Source: Oceanobacillus caeni
Lineage (GTDB): Bacteria; Bacillota; Bacilli; Bacillales; Amphibacillaceae
Length of the DNA stretch: 32,097 bases
NCBI RefSeq assembly: GCF_019037185.1
Contig: NZ_JAHHXM010000034.1
Coordinates: forward strand, 1 to 32,097
Reading direction: 5' to 3'
Below are positions 1 to 8,048 of this stretch, piece after piece. The position numbers and the translations under genes were made by a program. Below the pieces are notes generated by a model. The model had not been told where the DNA came from and searched no databases. It saw only the letters and a program-made list of their open reading frames with translations. Position 1 is the first letter of the stretch. Each line of letters begins with the position of its first letter.

Positions 1-76
1 CGAACACAGAAGTTAAGCTCTCCAGCGCCGATGGTAGTTGGGGGTTCCCCCTGCGAGAGTAGGACGCCGCCAGGCA
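1..76 (+). rRNA. rrf: 5S ribosomal RNA, 5' end cut by window edge
   Basis: The first 76 bases match the 3' two-thirds of a Bacillus-type 5S rRNA: the CGAACACAGAAGTTAAGCTC block, the central GCCGATGGTAGT block and the 3' GCGAGAGTAGGACGCCGCCAGGC-like end are all visible. About 40 bases of the 5' end lie outside the window. An intrinsic terminator follows at once, so this is the end of an rRNA operon read on the + strand. That suggests (inference) that the + strand runs co-directionally with replication here. Confidence 0.95.
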
Positions 77-82
77 AATAAA

Positions 83-117
83 AAACATCTAGGATAATCC
101 ACCTAGATGTTTTTTTG
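83..117 (+). terminator. Intrinsic terminator of the rRNA operon
   Basis: AAACATCTAGG (83-93) pairs with CCTAGATGTTT (102-112) as an 11-bp stem, followed by a T run to 116. It starts only seven bases after the 5S end. Confidence 0.9.
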
Positions 118-125
118 TTCCATAA

Positions 126-196
126 AGAAAGATCCGATAAATCGACTAACCATTATTCGGGGATGAAGGAATCCCACTGCTGGAAGTCTTCTTTAT
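126..196 (+). repeat. TTTAT-bounded repeat, copy A (5'-truncated)
   Basis: The right half of the dispersed element is present: a version of the conserved GGTCCGATAAGTGCGACTAA core, the GGGGATGAAGGA loop of hairpin 2 and the end GGAAGTCTTCTTTAT (182-196). The left hairpin is missing; the element starts abruptly just after the rRNA terminator. Hairpin 2 is degraded compared with copies E to G. Confidence 0.8.
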
Positions 197-282
197 AGAA
201 ATACGAACTCAATAAATGCAAGTTTGTTAAATATTAAGATATGGTTATGTTATATTAAAAGAGAATTATAAGAAGAAAAAAG

Positions 283-459
283 ATGGTGTTATTTATCCCA
301 CTTAAACGGATGGAAGTCTTCTTTATAAAATTAATTTGGACAAATAACTCTTTTTATTTTAGGTATAGTTTAGTGCTAGGCTTGTTAATTATTGTCCTTC
401 TTTTGACACATGACCAAGTAAATAACTTCCTTTTTTTAGTTATAATATTAATAGGATGA
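283..459 (+). CDS. Possible small two-helix membrane protein
   Basis: An ATG at 283 opens 58 codons that are very hydrophobic from about residue 26 on, with two possible membrane segments around residues 29-41 and 49-58. The upstream AGAAGAAAAAAG is only a weak ribosome binding site. The 30-bp mini-repeat copy B lies inside it and would encode about residues 6-15. After the TGA the same frame stays hydrophobic for 12 more codons (SLGLLVFSTIQN), so this may be a decayed longer gene. I do not recognise the family. It could equally be chance coding in AT-rich repeat debris. Confidence 0.22.
   Translation: MVLFIPLKRMEVFFIKLIWTNNSFYFRYSLVLGLLIIVLLLTHDQVNNFLFLVIILIG
297..326 (+). repeat. TTTAT-bounded repeat, copy B (30-bp deletion form)
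   Basis: TTTAT at 292-296 is followed by the element's left end CCCAC, a 9-10 base joint, then the right end TGGAAGTCTTCTTTAT (311-326). Both hairpins and the whole core are gone, leaving only the two termini. It looks like an internal-deletion product of the family. Confidence 0.7.
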
Positions 460-610
460 TCTCTAGGATTACTTGTTTTTTCGACCATACAAAATTAAAA
501 CGTAATCTTTGGATATCCCATACATCCACGGTTTCCTGGAATCATTCTAGTTATATAAAAAAAGAAAACATTGAATGATTTTACATAAGTACGGTTTCAG
601 GGGGGATTAA

Positions 611-1120
611 ATGAAAAAAATTATATTGGTAATTATTATTGTAGGGATGCTAGGATGGGCTGTTTATGACTTTGTTATAAATCGTGATTCAACGGAAGTC
701 GGTACATCTGTAGGAGATATGGCTCCAGATATCGAATTGACAACGTTAAACGGAGAAACGGTGAAATTATCTGATTATCGTGGAAATAAGGTATTTGTTA
801 ATTTTTGGGCTACGTGGTGTCCACCATGCCGTGCAGAAATGCCAGACATACAGAAATTTGATAACGATGAAGATGTTAAAATTTTGGCAGTTAATTTAAC
901 ATCAACTGAAAAGAGTGTTGATGATGTACAGAAATTTGTTGATGAGCTTGGTTTGACTTTCCCGATTTTAAAGGATGAAAAGGGAAAGGTAGAACAAATG
1001 TATAAAGTAAATGCTTATCCAACTTCTTATCTTATTGATTCTGATGGAGTGATAAGGAAAGTAGCCCTAGGAGCAATGAATTATGAAATGATGGTTCAGG
1101 AATTTGAGAAAATTAAATAA
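611..1120 (+). CDS. Membrane-anchored TlpA/ResA-like thiol-disulfide oxidoreductase
   Basis: The 169-residue product starts with an uncleaved-looking membrane anchor (about residues 3-22). A thioredoxin-like AlkC/TSA-TlpA fold follows, starting near MAPDIELTTLNGETVKLSDY. The active site is WCPPC (about residues 69-73), preceded by VNFWATW as in ResA and StoA. The cis-proline region is AYPTSYLID (about residues 134-142). Family members act outside the membrane, usually reducing disulfides in apocytochrome c or in spore-cortex enzymes; which applies here cannot be told from sequence. A GGGGGG ribosome binding site (600-605) precedes the ATG. No ccdA or resBC genes are adjacent, so it stands alone. 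Confidence 0.85.
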   Translation: MKKIILVIIIVGMLGWAVYDFVINRDSTEVGTSVGDMAPDIELTTLNGETVKLSDYRGNKVFVNFWATWCPPCRAEMPDIQKFDNDEDVKILAVNLTSTEKSVDDVQKFVDELGLTFPILKDEKGKVEQMYKVNAYPTSYLIDSDGVIRKVALGAMNYEMMVQEFEKIK

Positions 1121-1258
1121 AATCTGGTGGTTTCCTTCCCGCTAAATAAAAGCGTCCTTTTTGCTTTGAGAAACAATTTAGTTTATTGTAAATAGCACGG
1201 ATTAAATTAGAAAATCAAAAAATATAAAAGACATTATAAATAGAACGGAGTGGCTTTA

Positions 1259-1549
1259 ATGGCATTACAAGTATCTAAAGATGCAGCAAAATGGTTCATA
1301 GATGAAATGGGATTAGAAAAAGGGGAATTGGTTCAATTTTATTTAAAAATATATGGCGGTATTCCTACTGTGCATTCGAATTTCTTTCTAGGATTATCAG
1401 TTGGAGAAAATGGAAAAATTGCTATAAAAACAGAAGTAGAAGGTATTACTTTCTATATTAATGAAAAAGACGCTTGGTTTTTAGATGAATATAATATGAA
1501 AGTGGAGTTAGGAAAGGAAGAGCCTGAATATCATTTTGAAGAAAAATAA
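1259..1549 (+). CDS. HesB/YneR-like protein of the iron-sulfur biosynthesis fold
   Basis: The 96-residue protein resembles YneR-type HesB-like proteins: an N-terminal VSKDAAKWFIDEMGL helix, a central LGLSVGE strand pair, and a GITFYINEKDAWFLDEYNMKVE segment. It has no cysteine, so it lacks the metal or cluster ligands of true IscA/SufA carriers; scaffold function is therefore doubtful and its role is unknown. A GTG at 1250 in the same frame gives a longer form. However, the GGAG at 1247-1250 is properly spaced (8 bases) only for the ATG at 1259, which I chose. A terminator follows. Confidence 0.75.
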   Translation: MALQVSKDAAKWFIDEMGLEKGELVQFYLKIYGGIPTVHSNFFLGLSVGENGKIAIKTEVEGITFYINEKDAWFLDEYNMKVELGKEEPEYHFEEK

Positions 1550-1579
1550 AAGTTTTTGTTATTAATATGATAAGGTGAG

Positions 1580-1607
1580 AAAACCACGGACGGGTTTGTG
1601 GTTTTTT
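1580..1607 (+). terminator. Intrinsic terminator after HesB-like gene
   Basis: AAAACCAC (1580-1587) pairs with GTGGTTTT (1598-1605) and is followed by a T-rich run. Confidence 0.75.
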
Positions 1608-1692
1608 CTTTTTTTAAAATATTTCCTGGGCATTTATTTTGATTTATTTGGTATGATTAAGAAAAATGGATTTGCAAGTCTTGGGGTGAGGT

Positions 1693-2484
1693 ATGAATAG
1701 ATTAAAAGATAAAATAATAGTGATTACAGGGGCGTCATCAGGTATTGGAGAAAAACTCGCTATAAAGGTAGCTGAAAAAGGAGCGCATCCCATTTTATTG
1801 GCAAGATCTGAGGTGAAATTAAAAACAATCTCTGAGAAAATTAAAAAAGAAACTTCGGTACAACCTTACTATTTTAAACTTGATGTTAGTGATAGGGATG
1901 CAGTAGAAAGGGTATTTGTTGAAATAATTAAAGATATTGGGAACATCGATGTGTTAATAAATAATGCTGGATTTGGTGTTTTTGATGCTTTTCATGAGGC
2001 TAATTTAGATGATTTGGAAAAGATGTTTCATGTTAATGTCATTGGATTAATGAATTGTACAAAACAAGTAATTCCTAGTATGATTGAACGCAACATGGGC
2101 CATATCGTCAATATAGCGTCTCAGGCAGGTAAACTAGCGACGCCAAAAACAAGTGGATACGCAGCTACAAAACATGCCGTTCTCGGTTTTACCAATTCGT
2201 TAAGGCTTGAACTTAGGAAAACAAATATTCATGTATCTGCTGTAAACCCTGGGCCAATCGAAACCAACTTTTTTGAAAGTGCGGATCAATCCGGAACTTA
2301 TGTAAAAAATGTGAAAAAATATATGTTGCAAGCGGACACGGTCGCTGAAAAAATTGTATATTTAATGGAGCGACCAAAAAGGGAGCTAAATATTCCTTAT
2401 TGGATGAATATAGGAAGTAATTTATATAATATGTTTCCGCGTCTAGCCGACAAATTGGCAGGCCCTTTTTTAAATAAAAAATAA
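1693..2484 (+). CDS. Short-chain dehydrogenase/reductase (YqjQ-like)
   Basis: The 263-residue protein is a classical SDR. It shows the cofactor motif TGASSGIG (12-19), NNAG (90-93), catalytic Ser at about 143 and the YAATK pair Tyr156/Lys160, then NPGPIET (185-191). An Arg at 38 after the second strand (LLAR) suggests NADP(H) rather than NAD(H) (inference). Its closest match in my memory is B. subtilis YqjQ. The substrate cannot be read from sequence. The start is supported by TGAGG ahead of the ATG. It is monocistronic: a terminator precedes it and the lysine riboswitch follows. Confidence 0.85.
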   Translation: MNRLKDKIIVITGASSGIGEKLAIKVAEKGAHPILLARSEVKLKTISEKIKKETSVQPYYFKLDVSDRDAVERVFVEIIKDIGNIDVLINNAGFGVFDAFHEANLDDLEKMFHVNVIGLMNCTKQVIPSMIERNMGHIVNIASQAGKLATPKTSGYAATKHAVLGFTNSLRLELRKTNIHVSAVNPGPIETNFFESADQSGTYVKNVKKYMLQADTVAEKIVYLMERPKRELNIPYWMNIGSNLYNMFPRLADKLAGPFLNKK

Positions 2485-2595
2485 ACGCATGCAATATTAA
2501 ATGAAGAACTCTAAATTATGCTTGTTTTATATGTGGTTATTTGATACATTGGTAGTAATAATTAAATAAACTCTTATTTTATACTTATTAAAGTA

Positions 2596-2765
2596 AGGTA
2601 GAGGTGCAAAGACCATCAGTACTTATGTAGAGGAGAATGAGATCTGACGAAACATAAGGAAAGGGGAATTTGCCGAAGCGGAGGGATTCTCATTATCCCA
2701 ACGTTGGGTCTGTATTGAAGAAGTACAGAACTGTCATATAGGGGACTATATGGGGGGCTATCTAG
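2596..2765 (+). promoter_or_regulatory. Lysine riboswitch (L-box) controlling dapA
   Basis: The conserved lysine-aptamer blocks appear in order: GTAGAGGTGCAAAGACCATCAGT (from 2598), AAGGGGAATTTGCCGAAGCG (about 2660-2679), ACGTTGGGTCTG (2701-2712), ACTGTCATA (2730-2738) and the closing GGGGGGCTATC (2752-2762), which pairs with the 5' GGTAGAGG side. A terminator hairpin follows at 2792. Lysine binding is expected to favour that terminator, so dapA is repressed when lysine is plentiful. Confidence 0.95.
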
Positions 2766-2791
2766 CTAAGAACTTTTACTAAAAATGTTCT

Positions 2792-2831
2792 AGCAACAAC
2801 GAGCTCTCTAAGAATTCGTTGTTGCTTTTTA
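2792..2831 (+). terminator. Riboswitch-controlled terminator before dapA
   Basis: AGCAACAACGA (2792-2802) pairs with TCGTTGTTGCT (2816-2826), followed by TTTTT. Upstream, GAAC and CTAG segments (2761-2793) can pair among themselves as the competing antiterminator. Confidence 0.9.
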
Positions 2832-2885
2832 AATGAGTCCTCCACACTCGTACGGCCGAAAAATAAAAAAGAGGGTGTGAAGTTT

Positions 2886-3779
2886 ATGAATTTTGGTAAT
2901 GTATTAACGGCAATGGTGACTCCATTCAATCAAAATGGAGAAATCGATTATGAAGCAACAAGAACTTTAGTAAATCACTTAATTGAAAATGGTTCTGATG
3001 GGTTAGTTGTAGCTGGAACAACAGGTGAATCCCCCACATTAACTCATAAGGAAAAACTTGATTTATTTAAGTTTGTAATGGAAGTGGTAGAAGGGAGAGT
3101 ACCTGTTATTGCTGGAACAGGTTCAAATAATACTAGCGCATCCATTGAGCTAACGAAAGAAGCTACGGAACTTGGTGTAAACGGAATTATGCTTGTAGTT
3201 CCTTATTATAATAAACCATCACAAGAAGGTATGTATCAGCATTTTCGTGCTATTGCAGAAAGCACAAAGCTTCCAATTATGCTATACAATATCCCTGGAC
3301 GAAGCGTTGTAAATATGGAGCCATCAACGGTTATTCGCTTGGCTCAAATTGAAAATATTGTATCTATTAAAGAGGCAAGTGGAGATTTAGATAATGTATC
3401 TAAAATTATTACAGATGTTCCAGACAATTTCAGCGTTTATACTGGTGACGATAGTATGACTTTACCGACATTGTCTTTAGGTGGAGCTGGTGTAGTGTCT
3501 GTTGCGTCTCATGTAATTGGTAATGAAATGCAAGAAATGGTAACTCGTTTTAAAGACGGCGATGTAGCTTATGCAGCATCTCTTCATCGTCAGCTTTTAC
3601 CATTAATGAAAGCATTATTCACTTCACCAAACCCAACACCAGTGAAAGAAGCATTAAATCATATAGGTGTACAAGTTGGCGGTGTGAGATTACCATTAGT
3701 ACCTTTAAACGATACGGAACGTGCTGCTCTTTATAAAGTGATAACGAGTCATGAGGAAAGAAAAGCAGTAGGGTATTAA
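2886..3779 (+). CDS. dapA: 4-hydroxy-tetrahydrodipicolinate synthase
   Basis: DapA condenses pyruvate with aspartate semialdehyde, the first committed step to diaminopimelate and lysine. In this group it also supplies spore dipicolinate. The 297-residue protein has the family blocks GTTGESPTL (substrate loop), AGTGSNNT, VPYYNKPSQEGMYQHF with its catalytic tyrosine, YNIPGRSV, and SIKEASGDL containing the Schiff-base lysine. Length and the MNFGNV start match B. subtilis DapA. A GTG at 2877 in frame sits on the GAGGG site itself, so I use the ATG at 2886. It is alone here, under a lysine riboswitch and followed by a terminator, not in an asd-dap cluster. Confidence 0.96.
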   Translation: MNFGNVLTAMVTPFNQNGEIDYEATRTLVNHLIENGSDGLVVAGTTGESPTLTHKEKLDLFKFVMEVVEGRVPVIAGTGSNNTSASIELTKEATELGVNGIMLVVPYYNKPSQEGMYQHFRAIAESTKLPIMLYNIPGRSVVNMEPSTVIRLAQIENIVSIKEASGDLDNVSKIITDVPDNFSVYTGDDSMTLPTLSLGGAGVVSVASHVIGNEMQEMVTRFKDGDVAYAASLHRQLLPLMKALFTSPNPTPVKEALNHIGVQVGGVRLPLVPLNDTERAALYKVITSHEERKAVGY

Positions 3780-3790
3780 TTTTAAGTGGG

Positions 3791-3821
3791 AAAGAACAAG
3801 CTTATTCGCTTGTTCTTTTTT
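3791..3821 (+). terminator. Intrinsic terminator after dapA
   Basis: AAAGAACAAGC (3791-3801) pairs with GCTTGTTCTTT (3808-3818) around a short loop, then a T run. Confidence 0.9.
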
Positions 3822-3837
3822 ATATGCCTTGATTTTT

Positions 3838-3965
3838 CCCACCTCAAGCTTTTGGAGAACAAAGAAGGTAGGTGGGAGATCAACCGCCCGTAAAGGTCCA
3901 ATAAGTGCGACTAACTATCTGTAGGGGATGAGAGAAAAAAACCAACTGATGGAAGTCTTCTTTAT
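3838..3965 (+). repeat. TTTAT-bounded repeat, copy C
   Basis: A full-length copy. Hairpin 1 is CCCACCT...AGGTGGG with inner CTTTT/AGAAG pairing. The core is CCGTAAAGGTCCAATAAGTG. Hairpin 2 is a weakened form with loop GGGGATGAGAGA. The right end is GGAAGTCTTCTTTAT (3951-3965). The left flank is TTTTT rather than TTTAT. It fills most of the dapA to XRE-DUF1232 intergenic space. Confidence 0.9.
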
Positions 3966-4042
3966 TTAATCCGTTGAAACCAATGTTGACGTAGTGGAAC
4001 CAATTTGGTATGGTAATGGAAACATAATGGATTTGGAAAGGT

Positions 4043-4693
4043 ATGATTGATTTGGAAGATTTTAATCATGAAAGATTTGGAGTGTTTTTATCGAAAATTT
4101 TACAAGAAAGAAATTTATCGATAAGAAAATTGAGTAAGCTATGCGGTATAGATCATGCTACCATTTCTAAAATTATGAACGGGAAACGTAAAATTAACTT
4201 AAAACATTTGGAGAAGTTTTCTATGGGGCTAGATATAGAACTCCCTACTTTAATAAAAGCCGCCGGTTATAATATGGCGACGAAGAAAGAAAAAGCTGCA
4301 GATATTCAAGTTGCATTAGAAAAAATCCAACAATTAATAGAATCTTCTAACCTGTATCATGAAAATTTCACATTGGAAAAAATGGAACAGGAAATAGTTA
4401 ACTATAAAATTTATAGTCAGACAGATGAAGGGAAAAATACTATATTTAATCAATTTAATGAAAAACTAAAAAAAACAGGCGGAATTGGTCCGTTTATTGA
4501 AAATTTGAAATGGATGTATCATAGATTTATAGAGGAAAATGGAACTTCATTTCAAATCGGGTTAATGGGTGGTGCTCTACTCTATTTTATTGTTACAACC
4601 GATTTACTTCCTGATTATCTATTTCCAATCGGCTACTTGGATGATGCACTTGTCGTTCAAACCGTTTACCAGCAATTAAATATGAAAAGTTAG
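4043..4693 (+). CDS. XRE-family HTH protein with C-terminal DUF1232 (YkvA-like) domain
   Basis: The 216-residue protein joins two domains. Residues about 11-66 form a Cro/C1-type helix-turn-helix (LSIRKLSKLCGIDHATISKIMNGKR). Residues about 170-210 form a DUF1232 segment with the hallmark DLLPDYLFPIGYLDDALVV, including hydrophobic stretches that could insert in or lie on the membrane. A linker with helical, charged character lies between. The fusion suggests a DNA-binding protein tethered to, or sensing, the membrane (inference). The start is the first ATG after an in-frame stop; the ribosome binding site GGAAAGG is close to it. Target genes are unknown. Confidence 0.75.
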   Translation: MIDLEDFNHERFGVFLSKILQERNLSIRKLSKLCGIDHATISKIMNGKRKINLKHLEKFSMGLDIELPTLIKAAGYNMATKKEKAADIQVALEKIQQLIESSNLYHENFTLEKMEQEIVNYKIYSQTDEGKNTIFNQFNEKLKKTGGIGPFIENLKWMYHRFIEENGTSFQIGLMGGALLYFIVTTDLLPDYLFPIGYLDDALVVQTVYQQLNMKS

Positions 4694-4857
4694 AAGGGCG
4701 AAAACAAATAACATGTGGGAAAAGCATATGATGAATTATTTGAGAAGTATGCACTTGCTCTTAACGCAATGAAGTTAATTTCAAATATTAGTGTACAGTT
4801 ACAATTCAACAATTATATGTTTAGTGAAAGTATTGTTCAGGAGAAAGGAAACTACCA

Positions 4858-6018
4858 ATGAAATCCATGTTAATCCGAAAAATAAAACAATTTGATTACT
4901 CATTAATAATAATTACTTTACTTTTAACGGGTTTTGGATTAATGATGGTATACAGTAGTAGTTATGCCGTTGCTTATATCCATTATGATAACCCTACATA
5001 TTTTTTTACAAAACAATTGAAATGGTTCATCATTGGATTATTTTTCTTTATAATTGCCACCTTTGTACCCTATCGTATCTATAGTAAACTAAGTCCATTA
5101 TTAGTAATGGTATCAATCGTAATGCTAGTAATGGTGTTAATACCTGGACTGGGAACGGAGAGAAATTATTCTCAACGATGGATTCAATTAGGCCCCATTT
5201 TGCTTCAGCCTACAGAATTAATCAAATTATTTATGATCATGTATTTTGCTTCTTTTTACGCTAAAAAGCAAGAGACGATTAATCAATTTAAAAATGGGGT
5301 TTTGCCGCCTTTAATTATATTAGGGATTATTTTTCTTTTAATCTTAAAACAACCTGATCTAGGATCCGCGGGACTTATTTTACTTGCTTGTTTAACGATT
5401 GTCATATGTTCAGGAGTAAAGAAAAGACATTTATTCATGCTTGGAACTGTCGGGCTGGCAGGTATCATTTATTTTTCCATTACTTCTTCCTATCGTATGC
5501 AAAGAATAGTCTCATTTATTGATCCTTTTGCAGATCCTTTCGGTGAAGGGTATCAGTTAGTAAATGGTTATATTGCTATTGGGACAGGGGGAGTAATGGG
5601 AAATGGTTTAGGTAATAGTATTCAGAAGTTAGGATTCCTACCAGAAGCCCATACTGACTTTATTATGGCAGTAATTATTGAGGAACTAGGTGTTTTGGGA
5701 TTGATTATAGTTATTAGTGCATATATTTTCATTATGTTCCGTGGTGTACAGATTGCAAGAGAATGTAAGGATAGGTTTGCCAAATTACTTGCAATTGGAA
5801 TTACCTTTCAAATTATAGCTCAAGCATGTATAAATTTAGGAGCTGTTTCTGGACTACTTCCAATAACTGGCGTAACATTACCTTTCATTAGTTATGGTGG
5901 GTCTTCCTTAGTTATTACAATGGTTTCTTTAGGAATTTTGATTAACATATCATCCTATAGGGAAAATACTAAGTCAGTCCCAGCGAATCGAGAGGCGAGA
6001 ATGATTCACCAAGTATGA
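4858..6018 (+). CDS. SEDS-family peptidoglycan polymerase (FtsW/RodA/SpoVE type), FtsW-like
   Basis: The 386-residue integral membrane protein has about ten hydrophobic segments and family signatures MVYSSS near the N terminus, LQPTELIKL, GYQLVNGYIAIGTGG, LPEAHTDFI and the near-C-terminal NLGAVSGLLP-ITGVTLPFISYGGSS. SEDS proteins polymerise lipid II glycan strands with a partner class B PBP. Sequence feel is closest to B. subtilis FtsW (YlaO), but SpoVE or RodA paralogues cannot be excluded and no division-gene context is present. The ribosome binding site GGAGAAAGG precedes the ATG. The 160 bp upstream shows no repeat or riboswitch. Confidence 0.85.
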   Translation: MKSMLIRKIKQFDYSLIIITLLLTGFGLMMVYSSSYAVAYIHYDNPTYFFTKQLKWFIIGLFFFIIATFVPYRIYSKLSPLLVMVSIVMLVMVLIPGLGTERNYSQRWIQLGPILLQPTELIKLFMIMYFASFYAKKQETINQFKNGVLPPLIILGIIFLLILKQPDLGSAGLILLACLTIVICSGVKKRHLFMLGTVGLAGIIYFSITSSYRMQRIVSFIDPFADPFGEGYQLVNGYIAIGTGGVMGNGLGNSIQKLGFLPEAHTDFIMAVIIEELGVLGLIIVISAYIFIMFRGVQIARECKDRFAKLLAIGITFQIIAQACINLGAVSGLLPITGVTLPFISYGGSSLVITMVSLGILINISSYRENTKSVPANREARMIHQV

Positions 6019-6061
6019 TAAAAGGTATTTTAGCCATAATATCTCTTGGGAGGTGTTTTGG

Positions 6062-6208
6062 ATGGCTAATAAAAATAAACAAAATAGTTTTAGCGATGAG
6101 CAAAGAGTGAGAAAAAATTTATCTAAGGAATTTGATCATGAATTTGCCAATGAACCATTAACAGCAAATGAAAAGTATAATAATAAAAAGACGAAAAAAC
6201 GCCAATAA
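6062..6208 (+). CDS. Small SspO-like spore protein candidate
   Basis: A 48-codon frame starts at an ATG eight bases after a good GGGAGGTG ribosome binding site. It ends just before a terminator, so it is very likely a real gene. The product is hydrophilic and rich in Asn and Lys. Its C-terminal half (HEFANEPLTANEKYNNKK) resembles the C terminus of small acid-soluble spore protein O, which typically ends in an ANE-LT-ERQNNKK pattern and is also about 48 residues long. The N-terminal half does not match what I remember of SspO. A spore-core role is therefore inference from half the protein. Confidence 0.55.
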   Translation: MANKNKQNSFSDEQRVRKNLSKEFDHEFANEPLTANEKYNNKKTKKRQ

Positions 6209-6219
6209 TTATCGCCTAT

Positions 6220-6246
6220 CCCCTTTGACCAAAAGGGGTTTTATGT
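6220..6246 (+). terminator. Intrinsic terminator after SspO-like gene
   Basis: CCCCTTT (6220-6226) pairs with AAAGGGG (6232-6238), followed by TTTTATGTTTTT. Confidence 0.8.
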
Positions 6247-6360
6247 TTTTAAGATACTTTATTTTATGGACGATTGATGCGATAAGTTATAAATTGGAAG
6301 GAATTCAAACGGAACGTGTAGAAATTTAAACATATAGGAAAAGGAGGGGGGTTTTAAAAA

Positions 6361-7320
6361 ATGAAAGAAGTACATAATATATTTCCTATCATGGTGGATG
6401 CTCCAGCCAATTTGAAAACAGTAAATTTTTATATAGTGAAAACAGAGCAATCATTAAGCTTGGTCGATGCCGGATTTAATAATAAAGAGTCTTACAAAGC
6501 ATTAGAACTTACATTACAGGAAAATGGCTTTTCTACAGGTGACTTAACAGAAATTATTTTAACCCACAATCATTATGATCATGTCGGGCTAGTAAATCCA
6601 ATTACTAGAAAGCATCCAATTCCTGTATATGCGCATAAGGATGCTATTCCACGATTGAAAAGAGATCCTCGTTTTTTAGAGATGAGAGTAGACTTTTATG
6701 CGAAATTATATGAAGAAATGGGTTGTGGAGACGCAGGAGATAAACAAATTTCCTTTTTGAAAAAGTCTATTGAAAGAAATAGCAATCAGCAAGTCGAGTC
6801 TGAAATTATTCCAATAGGTGCTAAACATCTTCATTTTGATGTTATAGAAGTTCCAGGGCATGCGCCAGACCAAATTGCATTACACAGTTTAGAAAACAAA
6901 GAAATGATAGCAGGCGATTTAATGATCGAACATATCTCAAGTAATGCTCTTGTGGAGCCTGATTTTAATGGAAAAAAACTCCCGACACTACTTCAACATA
7001 AACAATCCCTTGAAAAGGTTCAAAAGTTGGATATAGAACGAATCTATTCAGGACATGGAAATATCATTCAAAATCCCAGTTCATTAATAAGGAAGAGAAT
7101 AGATGGTATTGAGCTTAAAGCAGAAAAAATAAGAAAAGTAATAGAAGAAGGGACAACAACTGGAGACGAAATCGCAAGGAAGTTTTATAAGAAAAGCTAT
7201 CATAGTCAATTTTCTTTGGTAATGTCCGAAATCATCGGTCATCTTGATTATCTTGAGATAAGTGGAAGAGTATCAAAAGAAATGAAAAATGGAATATGGC
7301 ATTATTATATAGAAAAATAA
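6361..7320 (+). CDS. MBL-fold metallo-hydrolase with C-terminal winged helix
   Basis: The 319-residue protein has the binuclear metal site of the metallo-beta-lactamase fold: THNHYDH (His69, His71, Asp73, His74), GHAPD (His167), GDL (Asp186) and SGHG (His232). The C-terminal region of about 80 residues (TTTGDEIARKFYKKSYHSQF onward) looks like the winged-helix extension found in LACTB2-type and YqjP-type hydrolases, which can act on thioesters, lactones or RNA. The substrate is not predictable. A strong AGGAGGGGGG site precedes the ATG. It is not obviously co-transcribed with its neighbours. Confidence 0.85.
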   Translation: MKEVHNIFPIMVDAPANLKTVNFYIVKTEQSLSLVDAGFNNKESYKALELTLQENGFSTGDLTEIILTHNHYDHVGLVNPITRKHPIPVYAHKDAIPRLKRDPRFLEMRVDFYAKLYEEMGCGDAGDKQISFLKKSIERNSNQQVESEIIPIGAKHLHFDVIEVPGHAPDQIALHSLENKEMIAGDLMIEHISSNALVEPDFNGKKLPTLLQHKQSLEKVQKLDIERIYSGHGNIIQNPSSLIRKRIDGIELKAEKIRKVIEEGTTTGDEIARKFYKKSYHSQFSLVMSEIIGHLDYLEISGRVSKEMKNGIWHYYIEK

Positions 7321-7347
7321 TATAGTGCAAAAAAATGGATTCAACAA

Positions 7348-7378
7348 TTGGAATTGTTTGTAGTAGCTCTAGTATAAT
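7348..7378 (+). promoter_or_regulatory. Probable sigma-A promoter of the DinB-family gene
   Basis: TTGGAA (7348-7353) and TATAAT (7373-7378) are separated by 19 bases. The -10 is perfect, the -35 is weak and the spacing is long. Confidence 0.5.
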
Positions 7379-7420
7379 AGAATTACAAAAGAATTTTAAC
7401 AAGATGAAGGAGTAATCGTT

Positions 7421-7900
7421 ATGTATAGAAAAGTGGAAGACTTTTTATTAGATTGGTCACATGCATCTCATGGTACCATTCAAGTTCTTGAATCATTAAC
7501 AGATGATACATTAGGACAGGCTATTGTCGAAGGTCATAGTACATTAGGATGGTTAGGCTGGCATTTAGCAACAGCTCCTGCGTATTTCTTAGGGTTAGTT
7601 GGGTTAAACGTTGAGACAGGAGATCCTCAAGCTGTTCCTCATAAAGCTAGTGAAATTGTGGAGGCATATAAAAAGGTTGCTTTAGCGGTTGAACATGAAG
7701 TAAAAGAAAATATGACCGATGAGAAATTTGCCGAAGAAGTCGAAATGCATGGACACACATCTCCAAGGGGTGCAGTATTAAGACTTTTCATTGATCATCA
7801 AACACATCATCGTGGACAAATGACTGTGTTACTTCGCCAGGCCGGTCTACCGGTTCCCGGTGTGATGGGGCCTACAAAAGAAGATCGTGAAAAAGCCTAG
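7421..7900 (+). CDS. DinB-family (four-helix, metal-binding) protein
   Basis: The 159-residue protein fits the DinB/YfiT-like superfamily: a helical bundle with three spaced histidines, here His48 (GWLGWHLA), His126 and His130 in DHQTHHRGQ. Members bind zinc or nickel. Some are thiol-dependent S-transferases (bacillithiol in Bacillota), and many are uncharacterised despite the DNA-damage-derived name. Length is usual for the family. GAAGGAG precedes the ATG. The gene converges on ykoC, with a repeat and a large palindrome between. Confidence 0.85.
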   Translation: MYRKVEDFLLDWSHASHGTIQVLESLTDDTLGQAIVEGHSTLGWLGWHLATAPAYFLGLVGLNVETGDPQAVPHKASEIVEAYKKVALAVEHEVKENMTDEKFAEEVEMHGHTSPRGAVLRLFIDHQTHHRGQMTVLLRQAGLPVPGVMGPTKEDREKA

Positions 7901-7920
7901 TCTCCTCAAGTTTTCTTTAT

Positions 7921-8027
7921 CCCACCTCAGGTAGGTGGGAGTGTTATTGTCCGTAAAGGTCTGATAAGTGTGACTAACCATCAGTAGGGGATGAAGGATC
8001 CCCCTTTCTGCTGGAAGTCTTCTTTAT
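7921..8027 (+). repeat. TTTAT-bounded repeat, copy D (short hairpin 1)
   Basis: It begins right after TTTAT (7916-7920) and ends GGAAGTCTTCTTTAT (8013-8027). Hairpin 1 is cut down to CCCACCT-CAGGT-AGGTGGG, so the inner loop was lost while the outer stem was kept. The core is CCGTAAAGGTCTGATAAGTG. Hairpin 2 keeps ACCATCAGTAGGGGATGAAGG but its 3' arm is altered. Confidence 0.9.
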
Positions 8028-8048
8028 AAAAGTGCTTGGAAAACAGAA

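Noticed and set aside
118-610. tRNA genes after the 5S rRNA
   Set aside because: No cloverleaf or CCA-type acceptor ends are visible; the stretch holds repeat copies A and B and a doubtful small ORF.
1121-1249. Terminator after the TlpA-like gene
   Set aside because: Only a five-base AAAGC/GCTTT pairing with no proper T run; too weak to call.
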